A stretch of DNA of 64,000 bases from Ideonella_A sakaiensis_A (GTDB lineage Bacteria > Pseudomonadota > Gammaproteobacteria > Burkholderiales > Burkholderiaceae_C), in assembly GCF_048320135.1 (NCBI RefSeq), contig NZ_CP182947.1, positions 372,001-436,000 on the forward strand, given 5' to 3'. Below are positions 1 to 8,212 of the stretch, one piece after another. The position numbers and the translations under genes were made by a program. The notes beneath the pieces are model-generated. The model did not search any database. It was not told where the DNA came from and worked only from the letters and a program-made list of their open reading frames with translations. Numbering within the stretch: position 1 is the first letter of the stretch; every line of letters starts with the position of its first letter.

Positions 1-294
1 ATGGCCGACCTGCTGCTGGAAATCGAGCAGGCCCGATCGGCGGTGATCAACGCTGCCGCCGCCATCGACGCCGACCGCACGACCCGCGAACGCGCATTGT
101 CCGCGGCCAAGCTGACGATCGGTCGCATCGGCGCACTGGTTGCCGAGGAGTGCGTGCAGCTGCACGGCGGCATCGGCATGACCTGGGAACTGCCGCTGCC
201 GCATTATGCGAAGCGCCTAGTGATGATCGATCATCAACTCGGCGACGAAGACCACCACCTGGCACGATTCATCGCGCTCGGACGCAACGACTGA
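1..294 (+). CDS. Acyl-CoA dehydrogenase, C-terminal part (cut by window start)
   Basis: Only the last 97 codons are present and the reading frame is open at base 1, so the true start lies outside the window. The visible part is the C-terminal helical domain of an acyl-CoA dehydrogenase: a helix carrying the motif QLHGGIGMTWE, which in this family borders the flavin and substrate site, followed by a short basic helix (HYAKRL). The enzyme would oxidise an acyl-CoA and pass electrons to the ETF encoded 11 bases downstream, so the two are probably cotranscribed. The substrate cannot be told from this fragment. Confidence 0.9.
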   Translation: MADLLLEIEQARSAVINAAAAIDADRTTRERALSAAKLTIGRIGALVAEECVQLHGGIGMTWELPLPHYAKRLVMIDHQLGDEDHHLARFIALGRND

Positions 295-305
295 AAGGAT
301 TCATC

Positions 306-1055
306 ATGAAGATACTGGTTCCCGTCAAGCGGGTCGTCGACTACAACGTCAAGGTACGCGTCAAGAGCGACGGCAGCGGTGTCGACATCGCCAACGTCAA
401 GATGAGCATGAACCCGTTCGACGAGATCGCGATCGAGGAGGCGGTCCGCCTGCGCGAAAAGGGTGTCGCGACCGAGGTGATCGCGGTGTCGTGCGGCGTC
501 ACGCAGTGCCAGGAGACGCTGCGCACCGCGATGGCGATCGGCGCCGACCGGGCGATCCTGGTCGAGACGACCGAGGAATTGCAGCCGCTGGCGGTGGCCA
601 AGCTGCTGAAGGCGCTGGTCGACAAGGAAAAGCCCGAGTTGGTGATCCTCGGCAAGCAGGCGATCGACGACGATGCCAACCAGACCGGGCAGATGCTCGC
701 CGCGCTGGCCGGGCTGCCGCAGGCGACGTTCGCATCGAAGATCGAGGTCGCCGACGGCCATGCCAGCGTCACCCGCGAGATCGACGGCGGCCTGGAAACC
801 GTGAAGATCAAGCTGCCGGCGGTGGTGACCACCGACCTGCGGCTGAACGAGCCGCGTTATGTGACGCTGCCGAACATCATGAAGGCGAAGAAGAAGCCGC
901 TCGAGAACATCAAGCCGGCCGATCTGGGTGTGGACATCAAGAGCCACCTGAAGACGCTGAAGGTCAGCGAGCCGCCGAAGCGCAGCGCCGGCATCAAGGT
1001 GCCCGATGTCGCGACGCTGGTCGACAAGCTGAAGAACGAAGCGAAGGTGATCTGA
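306..1055 (+). CDS. etfB: Electron transfer flavoprotein beta subunit
   Basis: A 249-residue protein, the usual length for EtfB. It begins MKILVPVKRVVDYNVKVRV and ends with the lysine-rich segment MKAKKKPLENI typical of this subunit. With EtfA it forms the soluble FAD/AMP heterodimer that takes electrons from acyl-CoA dehydrogenases and passes them to ETF:quinone oxidoreductase. The ATG follows GAAAGGA at normal spacing, and the gene lies 11 bases after an acyl-CoA dehydrogenase. The next gene is etfA, separated by a REPIN-like hairpin rather than the few bases usual between these genes. Confidence 0.97.
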   Translation: MKILVPVKRVVDYNVKVRVKSDGSGVDIANVKMSMNPFDEIAIEEAVRLREKGVATEVIAVSCGVTQCQETLRTAMAIGADRAILVETTEELQPLAVAKLLKALVDKEKPELVILGKQAIDDDANQTGQMLAALAGLPQATFASKIEVADGHASVTREIDGGLETVKIKLPAVVTTDLRLNEPRYVTLPNIMKAKKKPLENIKPADLGVDIKSHLKTLKVSEPPKRSAGIKVPDVATLVDKLKNEAKVI

Positions 1056-1068
1056 CCTCGACCGAATT

Positions 1069-1139
1069 TGTGGGAGGGGCTTCAGCCCCGATTGGCGGCC
1101 ATGCCACCAACCCGAATCGGGGCTGAAGCCCCTCCCACA
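1069..1139. repeat. REPIN-like pair of inverted REP elements
   Basis: Two 25-base arms, 1069-1093 and 1115-1139, are perfect reverse complements around a 21-base spacer. Each arm holds its own small hairpin, GGGGC-TTCA-GCCCC, next to a GTGGGA stretch. That is the layout of GTRG-type REP sequences moved by RAYT transposases in gammaproteobacteria and some others; two inverted REPs form a REPIN. It lies entirely between etfB and etfA and could fold into a long stem in the transcript, protecting etfB mRNA or attenuating etfA. No second copy and no RAYT gene were seen in this window. Confidence 0.75.
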
Positions 1140-1172
1140 GAAAACCATGCGCCAATTGACAGGAAAACCGAC

Positions 1173-2105
1173 ATGACCGCTCTCGTAGTAGCCGAACACG
1201 ACAACCAGTCGATCAAGGGATCGACGCTGAATACCGTCACCGCCGCCGTCGAGTGCGGCAAGGAAGTGCACGTGCTGGTCGCCGGCTCGAATGCCGGCGA
1301 CGCCGCGACGGCCGCGGCGCAGATCGCCGGCGTCAGCAAGGTGCTGCATGCCGACGGCGAGCAGCTGGCGCACGGCCTGGCCGAAAACGTCGCCGCGCAG
1401 GTGATGGCGGTGGCGAAGAACTACACGCACATCCTGTTCCCGGCGACGGCCGCCGGCAAGAATGTCGCGCCACGGGTTGCCGCGCTGCTCGACGTCGGCC
1501 AGGTCTCGGACATCATCCGGGTCGAATCGGAAGATACTTTCGACCGGCCGATCTATGCCGGCAATGCAATCGCAACGGTGCAGAGCATCGATCCGATCAA
1601 GGTGATCACGGTGCGTACGACCGGCTTCGATGCAGCTGCGGCAAGCGGCGGCTCGGCGAGCGTCGAGCAGGTCGATGCGGCCGGTGATTCGGGGCTGTCG
1701 AGTTTTGTCGGCGCCGAGATCGCGAAGAGCGACCGACCCGAACTGACCGCCGCGAAGATCATCGTCTCCGGTGGCCGCGCGATGGGCAGCAGCGAAAAAT
1801 TCGACGAGGTGCTGACGCCGCTGGCCGACAAGCTCGGCGCTGCGCTCGGCGCCAGCCGCGCAGCGGTCGATGCCGGTTATGCGCCGAACGACTGGCAGGT
1901 CGGCCAGACCGGCAAGATCGTCGCGCCGGAGCTGTACATCGCCTGCGGGATTTCCGGCGCGATCCAGCACCTGGCCGGCATGAAGGACAGCAAGGTGATC
2001 GTCGCGATCAACAAGGACGCCGAAGCGCCGATCTTCAGCGTCGCCGACTACGGGCTCGAGGCCGACCTGTTCAATGCGGTGCCCGAACTCGTTGCGGCGC
2101 TTTGA
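1173..2105 (+). CDS. etfA: Electron transfer flavoprotein alpha subunit
   Basis: A 310-residue protein of normal EtfA length. The N-terminal domain starts MTALVVAEHDNQSIKGSTLNT. The C-terminal FAD-binding domain includes SGGRAMGSSEKF (about residues 193-204), GQTGKIVAPELYIACGISGA and INKDAEAPIF, the family signature. It carries the FAD of the ETF heterodimer and works with the etfB product upstream. The ATG at 1173 is chosen because homologous sequence starts exactly there; the in-frame codons before it read through the hairpin region. It ends 40 bases before gcdH. Confidence 0.97.
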   Translation: MTALVVAEHDNQSIKGSTLNTVTAAVECGKEVHVLVAGSNAGDAATAAAQIAGVSKVLHADGEQLAHGLAENVAAQVMAVAKNYTHILFPATAAGKNVAPRVAALLDVGQVSDIIRVESEDTFDRPIYAGNAIATVQSIDPIKVITVRTTGFDAAAASGGSASVEQVDAAGDSGLSSFVGAEIAKSDRPELTAAKIIVSGGRAMGSSEKFDEVLTPLADKLGAALGASRAAVDAGYAPNDWQVGQTGKIVAPELYIACGISGAIQHLAGMKDSKVIVAINKDAEAPIFSVADYGLEADLFNAVPELVAAL

Positions 2106-2145
2106 AGCGCACACTGCAACACGCAAACCACATCAGGAGACCGAG

Positions 2146-3336
2146 ATGACATCCAACACCAAAGCCCGCTTCAACTGGGAAGACCCGTTTCTGCTCGATG
2201 CGCAACTGACCGACGAAGAGCGCATGGTGCGCGAAGCCGCCGCCGCCTATTGCCAGGACCGGCTTGCGCCGCGCGTGATCCAGGCCTTCCGCAACCACAG
2301 CACCGACCCGTCGATCTTCCGCGAGATGGGGGACCTCGGCCTGCTTGGCCCGACCATTCCGGAGCAATACGGCGGCCCGGGGCTGAATTACGTCGCCTAC
2401 GGCCTGATCGCGCGCGAGGTCGAGCGTGTCGACTCGGGCTACCGCTCGATGATGAGCGTGCAGTCTTCGCTGGTGATGGTGCCGATCTTCGAATTCGGCA
2501 ACGAGGCGACGAAGCAGAAATACCTGCCGAAGCTCGCCACCGGCGAATGGATCGGCTGCTTCGGCCTGACCGAACCCGACCATGGCTCCGACCCAGGCAG
2601 CATGGTCACGCGCGCCCGCAAGGTGGCCGGCGGCTACAGCCTGACCGGCAACAAGATGTGGATCAGCAATTCGCCGATCGCCGATGTATTCGTGATCTGG
2701 GCCAAGGACGACGAAGGCCAGATCCGCGGCTTCGTGCTCGACAAGGGCGCGAAGGGTTTGTCGGCACCGGTGATCGAAGGCAAGGTCGGGCTGTGCGCGA
2801 GCATCACCGGCGAGGTCGTGATGGACAACGTCTTCTGTCCGGAGGAAAACGCCTTCCCCGAAGTGCGCGGCCTGAAAGGCCCGTTCACCTGCCTGAACAG
2901 CGCCCGCTACGGCATCGCCTGGGGCGCACTCGGCGCCGCCGAGGACTGCTACCAGCGCGCCCGGCAGTATGTGCTCGACCGCAAGCAGTTCGGCCGGCCG
3001 CTGGCCGCGAACCAGCTGGTGCAGAAGAAGCTGGCCGACATGCTGACCGAGATCACGCTCGGGCTGCAGGGCTGCCTGCGGCTCGGCCGGATGCGCGAGG
3101 AAGGCTCGGCCGCGGTCGAACTGACATCGATCGTCAAGCGCAACTCCTGCGGCAAGTCGCTCGACATCGCCCGCCTGGCGCGCGACATGATGGGCGGCAA
3201 CGGCATCTCCGACGAATTCGGCGTCGCCCGGCATCTGGTCAATCTCGAGGTGGTCAACACCTACGAAGGAACCCACGACGTGCATGCGCTGATTCTCGGC
3301 CGCGCGATCACCGGCATCGCCGCATTCTCGTCCTGA
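2146..3336 (+). CDS. gcdH: Glutaryl-CoA dehydrogenase
   Basis: A 396-residue acyl-CoA dehydrogenase of the decarboxylating glutaryl-CoA type, converting glutaryl-CoA to crotonyl-CoA and CO2. Visible motifs are FGLTEPDHGSDPGSM (flavin contact), GNKMWISNSPIADVFVIWAK, and near the C-terminus YEGTHDVHALILGRAITG, where Glu374 is the expected catalytic base. The YEGTHD form and length match GcdH better than the short- or medium-chain enzymes. A GGAGA box precedes the ATG. It sits between etfA and an acyl-CoA ligase, which suits glutarate, lysine or aromatic degradation with electrons passed to the ETF next door. Confidence 0.9.
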   Translation: MTSNTKARFNWEDPFLLDAQLTDEERMVREAAAAYCQDRLAPRVIQAFRNHSTDPSIFREMGDLGLLGPTIPEQYGGPGLNYVAYGLIAREVERVDSGYRSMMSVQSSLVMVPIFEFGNEATKQKYLPKLATGEWIGCFGLTEPDHGSDPGSMVTRARKVAGGYSLTGNKMWISNSPIADVFVIWAKDDEGQIRGFVLDKGAKGLSAPVIEGKVGLCASITGEVVMDNVFCPEENAFPEVRGLKGPFTCLNSARYGIAWGALGAAEDCYQRARQYVLDRKQFGRPLAANQLVQKKLADMLTEITLGLQGCLRLGRMREEGSAAVELTSIVKRNSCGKSLDIARLARDMMGGNGISDEFGVARHLVNLEVVNTYEGTHDVHALILGRAITGIAAFSS

Positions 3337-3368
3337 GCGGCGCGACCAGCCCCATCCCGGAGACCGTC

Positions 3369-5057
3369 ATGGCCACATCCATCCGACCGCACTTCCGGCA
3401 TTGGCCGCCGCTGGTTCCCCGTCATCTGACGCTGCCGCAGACCAACGTCTTCCACAATGCCGAGGTCTCGGCGGCGCGTTATCCGGACAAGCCCTTCATC
3501 GTCTTCTACGACACGGCGATCAGCTTCGCGGAGTTCAAGAGCGAAGCCGAGCAACTGGCCGGATTCCTGCAGCAGGAATGCGGCATCAAGGCCGGCGACC
3601 GCGTGCTGCTGTGCATGCAGAACAGCCCGCAATGGGTGCTTGCCTTCTACGCGATCCTGCGCGCCAATGCGGTGGTGGTGCCGGTCAATCCGATGAACCG
3701 CACCGACGAGCTGCGTCACTACATCGACGATTGTTCGGCGACGACGGCCTTCGTCGCACAGGACTTGTTGCCGCAGTTGTTGCCGCTGCTGCGTCCGGCG
3801 AGCGGCGGCGGTCTGCAGCACTGTGTGGTCGCGACCTACAGCGACCATCTGACGGCGCCGACCGACCTGCGGGTGCCGGACTTCGTCGCCGCAGCGCGCG
3901 AGGTGCCGCAAATGCCGGGTGTGACCGCATGGCGCGATGCGCTGGCCAGCAAACTGCAACCCGGCCCGCTGACGGCCGGCCCCGACGACCCCTGCGTGAT
4001 GCCCTATACCTCGGGCACGACCGGCGCGCCGAAGGGCTGCGTGCACACCCACCGCAGCGTGATGAGCACGCTGGTCGGTGGCACCGCCTGGTTCTCGCGC
4101 ACCCAGGATGCGGTGTATCTGTCGGCGCTGCCGTTTTTCCACGTCACCGGCATGTCGGGCAGCATGAACGGCCCGATGTACATCGGTGCGACGGTCGTCA
4201 TCCTGCCGCGCTGGGACCGCGAGGCCGCGGCAATGTGCATCGAGCGCCATGGCGTCACCACCTGGCAGACGATCACCGCGATGCTGGTCGATTTCCTCGC
4301 CCTGCCGGACCTGTCGAGCCGCGACCTGTCGAGCCTGCAGGTAATCCGCGGCGGCGGCGCGGCAATGCCCGAGGCGGTGGCGCGGCGGCTGCAGGACCTG
4401 GTCGGACTGCCCTATGTCGAGGGTTACGGCATGTCCGAGACGATGGCCGCGACGCACCTGAACCCGCCCCACCGGCCGAAGCCGCAATGCCTCGGCATCC
4501 CGCTGTTCGACGTCGATGCGCGCGTCATCGATCCCGACACGCTGCGTGAGTTGCCGACCGGCGAGAGCGGCGAAGTCGTCGTCAACGGGCCGCAGGTGAT
4601 GACGGCTTACTGGAACAACCCCGAGGCGACGAAGTCCAGCTTCATCGAGATCGACGGCAAGCGCTTCCTGCGCACCGGTGACCTCGCCTTCGTCGACGAA
4701 GACGGCTATTTCTTCATGACCGACCGCCTGAAGCGGATGATCAATGCGTCGGGCTACAAGGTCTGGCCAGCAGAAGTCGAGGCGCTGATGTACCGGCACC
4801 CGGCGATCCAGGAGGCCTGCGTCATCGCAGCGGCCGACGAGCGGCGCGGCGAGACGGTGAAGGCACTCGTCGTACTGCGCGAAGGGCATCAGGTCAGCGA
4901 GCAGCAGATCATCGACTGGGCCCATGAACACATGGCCGCCTACAAGAGCCCGCGCATCGTGAAGATCGTCGATTCGCTGCCGAAGTCCGGCACCGGCAAG
5001 GTGATGTGGCGCGAATTGCAGGAGCAGGAGAATCAGGCCGCTGCCGCGTCCCGCTGA
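3369..5057 (+). CDS. AMP-forming acyl-CoA ligase
   Basis: A 562-residue member of the ANL adenylating family that activates a carboxylic acid with ATP and CoA. It has the phosphate-binding loop YTSGTTGAPKG, the adenine-site motif EGYGMSET, the hinge region RTGD followed by FFMTDRLKRMINASGYKVWP, and the catalytic lysine segment PKSGTGKVMWREL near the C-terminus. Family resemblance is to long-chain or aryl-acid ligases, and the substrate cannot be read from sequence. Its place after gcdH and before a Bug receptor suggests that an imported dicarboxylate or aromatic-derived acid is activated here and then dehydrogenated. The ATG follows CCCGGAGACCGTC. Confidence 0.9.
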   Translation: MATSIRPHFRHWPPLVPRHLTLPQTNVFHNAEVSAARYPDKPFIVFYDTAISFAEFKSEAEQLAGFLQQECGIKAGDRVLLCMQNSPQWVLAFYAILRANAVVVPVNPMNRTDELRHYIDDCSATTAFVAQDLLPQLLPLLRPASGGGLQHCVVATYSDHLTAPTDLRVPDFVAAAREVPQMPGVTAWRDALASKLQPGPLTAGPDDPCVMPYTSGTTGAPKGCVHTHRSVMSTLVGGTAWFSRTQDAVYLSALPFFHVTGMSGSMNGPMYIGATVVILPRWDREAAAMCIERHGVTTWQTITAMLVDFLALPDLSSRDLSSLQVIRGGGAAMPEAVARRLQDLVGLPYVEGYGMSETMAATHLNPPHRPKPQCLGIPLFDVDARVIDPDTLRELPTGESGEVVVNGPQVMTAYWNNPEATKSSFIEIDGKRFLRTGDLAFVDEDGYFFMTDRLKRMINASGYKVWPAEVEALMYRHPAIQEACVIAAADERRGETVKALVVLREGHQVSEQQIIDWAHEHMAAYKSPRIVKIVDSLPKSGTGKVMWRELQEQENQAAAASR

Positions 5058-5113
5058 CGGCGGTCTGCAAAGAATTTTTTCAACCCGGCCCGTCGGGCCA
5101 CCAGGAGATAGTG

Positions 5114-6088
5114 ATGAGCAACAAGACCTTTTCACGCCGCGTTCTGCTGGCCGGCTGCGCAGCGGCGCTGCTGGCACCGCTGGCGGCCCACAGCCAGAGT
5201 TTTCCGACCAAGCCGATCACGCTGATCGTGCCGTGGCCGGCCGGCGGCTCGACCGACCGCCACATGCGCACGCTGGCCGAAATCGCCGGCAAGCACCTCG
5301 GCCAGAACGTCATCATCGAAAACAAGCCGGGCGCCGGCGGCACGCTCGGCCCGGGCCAGATGGGCCTGACCGCGAAGCCCGACGGCTACACGATCACCCA
5401 GTTCCCGATGGGCATGCTGCGCCTGCCGCACATGCAGAAGACGCAGTGGAACCCGCTGACCGACTTCACCTACATCATCGGCGTCTCCGGCTATACCTTC
5501 GGCTTCACGGTGCGCGCCGACTCGCCGTACAAGACCTTCAACGACTACATCGAGGCGGCACGCAAGGCACCCGGCAAGATCGACTACGGCTCGACCGGCA
5601 ACGGCACCAGCCCGCATCTGCTGATGGAAGAGCTGTCGGATCAGGCCAAGGTGCAGCTGAACCACATCCCGTTCAAGGGCAATGCCGACCTGCAGCAGGC
5701 ACTGCTCGGCGGCCACGTGATGGCGCAGAGCGATGCGACCGGCTGGGACAAGTTCGTCGACGGCGGCCAGATGCGCCTGCTGCTGACTTTCGGCGAACAG
5801 CGCACCAAGCGCTGGCCGAATGTGCCGACCGCGAAGGAACTCGGCTACGGCGTCGTGTCGCAGTCGCCTTATGGTCTGGTCGGACCGAAGGGCATGGACC
5901 CGGCGGTGGTCAAGACGCTGCACGACGCCTTCAAGAAGGCGATGGAAGATCCCAAGCACCTGGAGGTGCTCGAGCAGCTGAACCAGGCCAGCTGGTACCG
6001 CACAGGTGACGAATATGCGAAATGGGCTGCCGCTCAGTTCGTCAAGGACAAGGTGATGATCGAGAAGCTCGGCCTGGCCGGCAAATAA
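5114..6088 (+). CDS. Bug/TctC-family periplasmic solute-binding receptor
   Basis: A 324-residue extracytoplasmic receptor of the tripartite tricarboxylate transport (Bug) family. The N-terminus SRRVLLAGCAAALLAPLAAHSQS is an export signal with a twin-arginine flavour. The mature domain begins FPTKPITLIVPWPAGGSTD, the canonical Bug start whose PAGG loop contacts the ligand carboxylate. Later blocks NKPGAGGTLG and GSTGNGTSPHL are also typical. The ATG follows AGGAGATAGTG. There are no tctAB genes here, so it is an orphan receptor, common in betaproteobacteria. As the last gene after the acyl-CoA ligase it may supply the acid that this operon degrades. Confidence 0.9.
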   Translation: MSNKTFSRRVLLAGCAAALLAPLAAHSQSFPTKPITLIVPWPAGGSTDRHMRTLAEIAGKHLGQNVIIENKPGAGGTLGPGQMGLTAKPDGYTITQFPMGMLRLPHMQKTQWNPLTDFTYIIGVSGYTFGFTVRADSPYKTFNDYIEAARKAPGKIDYGSTGNGTSPHLLMEELSDQAKVQLNHIPFKGNADLQQALLGGHVMAQSDATGWDKFVDGGQMRLLLTFGEQRTKRWPNVPTAKELGYGVVSQSPYGLVGPKGMDPAVVKTLHDAFKKAMEDPKHLEVLEQLNQASWYRTGDEYAKWAAAQFVKDKVMIEKLGLAGK

Positions 6089-6159
6089 GCGAAATGGCCA
6101 GTGCCGGCCAGCGGTCGACACGTCGTCGCGGCCGGCCTTGCCTGATTCTCCGCAGAGGC

Positions 6160-6177
6160 GCGGCGCCATGGCGCCGC
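6160..6177. other. 18-base perfect palindrome between the Bug gene and the TPP-enzyme gene
   Basis: GCGGCGCCATGGCGCCGC is a perfect inverted repeat in the 163-base interval after the Bug receptor gene. No T-run follows on either strand, so it is not a convincing intrinsic terminator. It could be a weak RNA stem or a chance GC palindrome. Confidence 0.35.
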
Positions 6178-6251
6178 CCTCCCTGCCCTCCCCGCCCAGC
6201 CGCCGCGTCGCAGCGTGCGAAACTGGGCTTTTGCTCCTGGACCTCCGAGCC

Positions 6252-7820
6252 ATGAATCCTGAAAGCCGCAACGGCAACGGCGCCGACAGCCTGGTCAAGA
6301 CACTGGTCGCGAACGGCGTCGACGTCTGCTTCACGAACCCCGGCACGTCTGAGATGCACTTCGTCTCGGCGCTCGACCGCATCGACGGCATGCGCTGCGT
6401 GCTCGGCCTGTTCGAAGGTGTCGTCGCCGGTGCGGCCGATGGTTATTACCGGATCGCCGACAAGCCGGCATCGACGCTGCTGCACCTCGGCCCGGGGCTG
6501 GCGAATGGTCTGGCCAATCTGCACAACGCGAAGAAGGCCGGCTCCGGCATCGTCAACATCGTCGGCGAACATGCTTCGTACCATCTCGAATGCAATGCGC
6601 CGCTGACCACCGACATCGAGGCGATCGCGACGCCGATGTCGCACTGGGTCAGGACATCACACAGCGCCGCCGATGTCGCACGCGATGGCGCCGCCGCGAT
6701 CACCGAGGCGCGGCAGCCGCCGGGGCGCATCGCGACGCTGGTGCTGCCGGCCGATACCGCATGGAACGACGGCGCCGCGGTCGCTCAAGCGGAAGCGCCG
6801 GCGGCACGCCGCGCCCCCGAAACGGCCTCGGTCGCCGATGCGGCCCGCGCGCTGACCCGCGGCCACCCGGCCGCGCTGCTGCTCGGCGATATCGCGGTGC
6901 GCGAGGAAGCGCTGCTGCTGGCCGGACGGATTGCCGCAAAAACCGGTTGCCGCATCCTGTCCGAATATGCGCTGGCAAGGCTGCAGCGCGGTGCCGGTCG
7001 GGTAACGACCGAACGGATCCCGTATGCGGTCGATCCGGCGCTGGCGATGCTGAAGGATGTCGGCGAGCTGGTGCTGGTCGGCGCCCGCGTGCCGGTTGCA
7101 TTTTTTGCCTACCCCGGCAAACCGGGCGTGTTGACCGCGCCCGGCTGCCAGGTGACGACACTCGCCGCGTCCGGTGACGAGCAGCTCGCCGCGCTGCAGG
7201 CACTGGCCGAGCACCTCGGCGCAACGTCGACGCGGCCAGCCCACCTCGCGCGGCTCGATCGGCCGGGCCTGCCGAGCGGCGCGATCACACCCGAAGGCAT
7301 TGCCGCGGTACTCGCTGCGCTGCTGCCGGAGCATGCAATCGTCGTCGACGAATCGATCACGACCGGGCGTGGCTTCAATCCGGCGATGAGCGCGGCCGCG
7401 CCGCACGACTGGCTGAACATCGTCGGTGGTTCGATCGGCTGGGGCCTGCCGGCGGCCACCGGCGCCGCAATCGCAGCACCCGAGCGCACGGTGATCGCGC
7501 TGGAAGGCGACGGCAGCGCGATGTACACGCTGCAGGCCTTGTGGACAATGGCGCGCGAAAGCCTCAATGTGAAGGTGCTGGTCTTCGCGAACCGCCGCTA
7601 CCGCATCCTGCAGGGCGAACTGGCCAATGTCGGCGCCGGCACCCCCGGGCGCAAGGCCGACGACATGCTGAGCCTCGATCGCCCGGCCCTCGACTGGGTG
7701 TCGCTGGCGCGTGGCCATGGCGTCGACGGGCAACGCGCCGATGACCTCGACGGGCTGGCCAAATGCCTGTCGCGGGCGCTGGCGGCGCCCGGGCCCAGCC
7801 TGATCGAAGTGGTGATCTGA
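6252..7820 (+). CDS. Acetolactate synthase-like thiamine diphosphate enzyme
   Basis: A 522-residue enzyme of the POX/acetolactate-synthase/benzoylformate-decarboxylase superfamily. The N-terminal pyrimidine-binding domain has the catalytic Glu55 in GLFEGVVAGAADGY. The C-terminal domain has the TPP/Mg motif EGDGSAMYTL (GDG at 419-421) followed by ANRRY, with Asn447 as the second metal ligand. The central FAD-type domain looks degenerate. It lacks clear features of true IlvB and has no small subunit nearby, so it is probably a catabolic 2-oxo-acid decarboxylase or lyase rather than a branched-chain biosynthesis enzyme. The ATG at 6252 is the first compatible with the family; an in-frame ATG at 6138 would add a Pro-rich leader with no family counterpart. 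Confidence 0.75.
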   Translation: MNPESRNGNGADSLVKTLVANGVDVCFTNPGTSEMHFVSALDRIDGMRCVLGLFEGVVAGAADGYYRIADKPASTLLHLGPGLANGLANLHNAKKAGSGIVNIVGEHASYHLECNAPLTTDIEAIATPMSHWVRTSHSAADVARDGAAAITEARQPPGRIATLVLPADTAWNDGAAVAQAEAPAARRAPETASVADAARALTRGHPAALLLGDIAVREEALLLAGRIAAKTGCRILSEYALARLQRGAGRVTTERIPYAVDPALAMLKDVGELVLVGARVPVAFFAYPGKPGVLTAPGCQVTTLAASGDEQLAALQALAEHLGATSTRPAHLARLDRPGLPSGAITPEGIAAVLAALLPEHAIVVDESITTGRGFNPAMSAAAPHDWLNIVGGSIGWGLPAATGAAIAAPERTVIALEGDGSAMYTLQALWTMARESLNVKVLVFANRRYRILQGELANVGAGTPGRKADDMLSLDRPALDWVSLARGHGVDGQRADDLDGLAKCLSRALAAPGPSLIEVVI

Positions 7821-7824
7821 TCGC

Positions 7825-8100
7825 CTAGCGCGGCGCGCTGAAACGCGCCAGCGAACGCGCCTTCGCCCGCGCCGCCTCAACCTCACGGTTGCGCGGTTCG
7901 GCACTCGTCACCAGTTCGTCGATCAGCTCACGTGCGGCGTCGGCCACCTGCTGCACCGCGCGGTCGAAGGCCGCCTGGTTTGCCTTTGACGGGACATTGA
8001 AACCGCTCAGCTTGCGGACGAACTGCAGCGAGGCATCGCGGATCTCGAACTCGGTGGCCGGCGGATTGAAATTGAACAGCGTCCGGATATTCCTGCACAT
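7825..8100 (-). CDS. DUF2277 family protein
   Basis: A 91-residue protein starting MCRNIRTLFNFNPPATEFEI, the signature of DUF2277, a small conserved bacterial family of unknown function. The invariant N-terminal MCRNI, the phrase QFVRKLSGF and the acidic/alanine-rich helices (AVQQVADAARELIDEL) are all visible. It is convergent with the TPP-enzyme gene (4-base gap) and divergent from the SDR gene. No function is assigned. Confidence 0.85.
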   Translation of the reverse strand: MCRNIRTLFNFNPPATEFEIRDASLQFVRKLSGFNVPSKANQAAFDRAVQQVADAARELIDELVTSAEPRNREVEAARAKARSLARFSAPR

Positions 8101-8212
8101 GGTCTGAAGGTCGTTGGATCGATCGAGAGGCGGCGCCGTCGTTCCGATCCTGCAGGAGACAGCGCGGCCGAGTCCGGGTATGGTAGGACACGGTGCCGCA
8201 ACAGGAGCGAGG

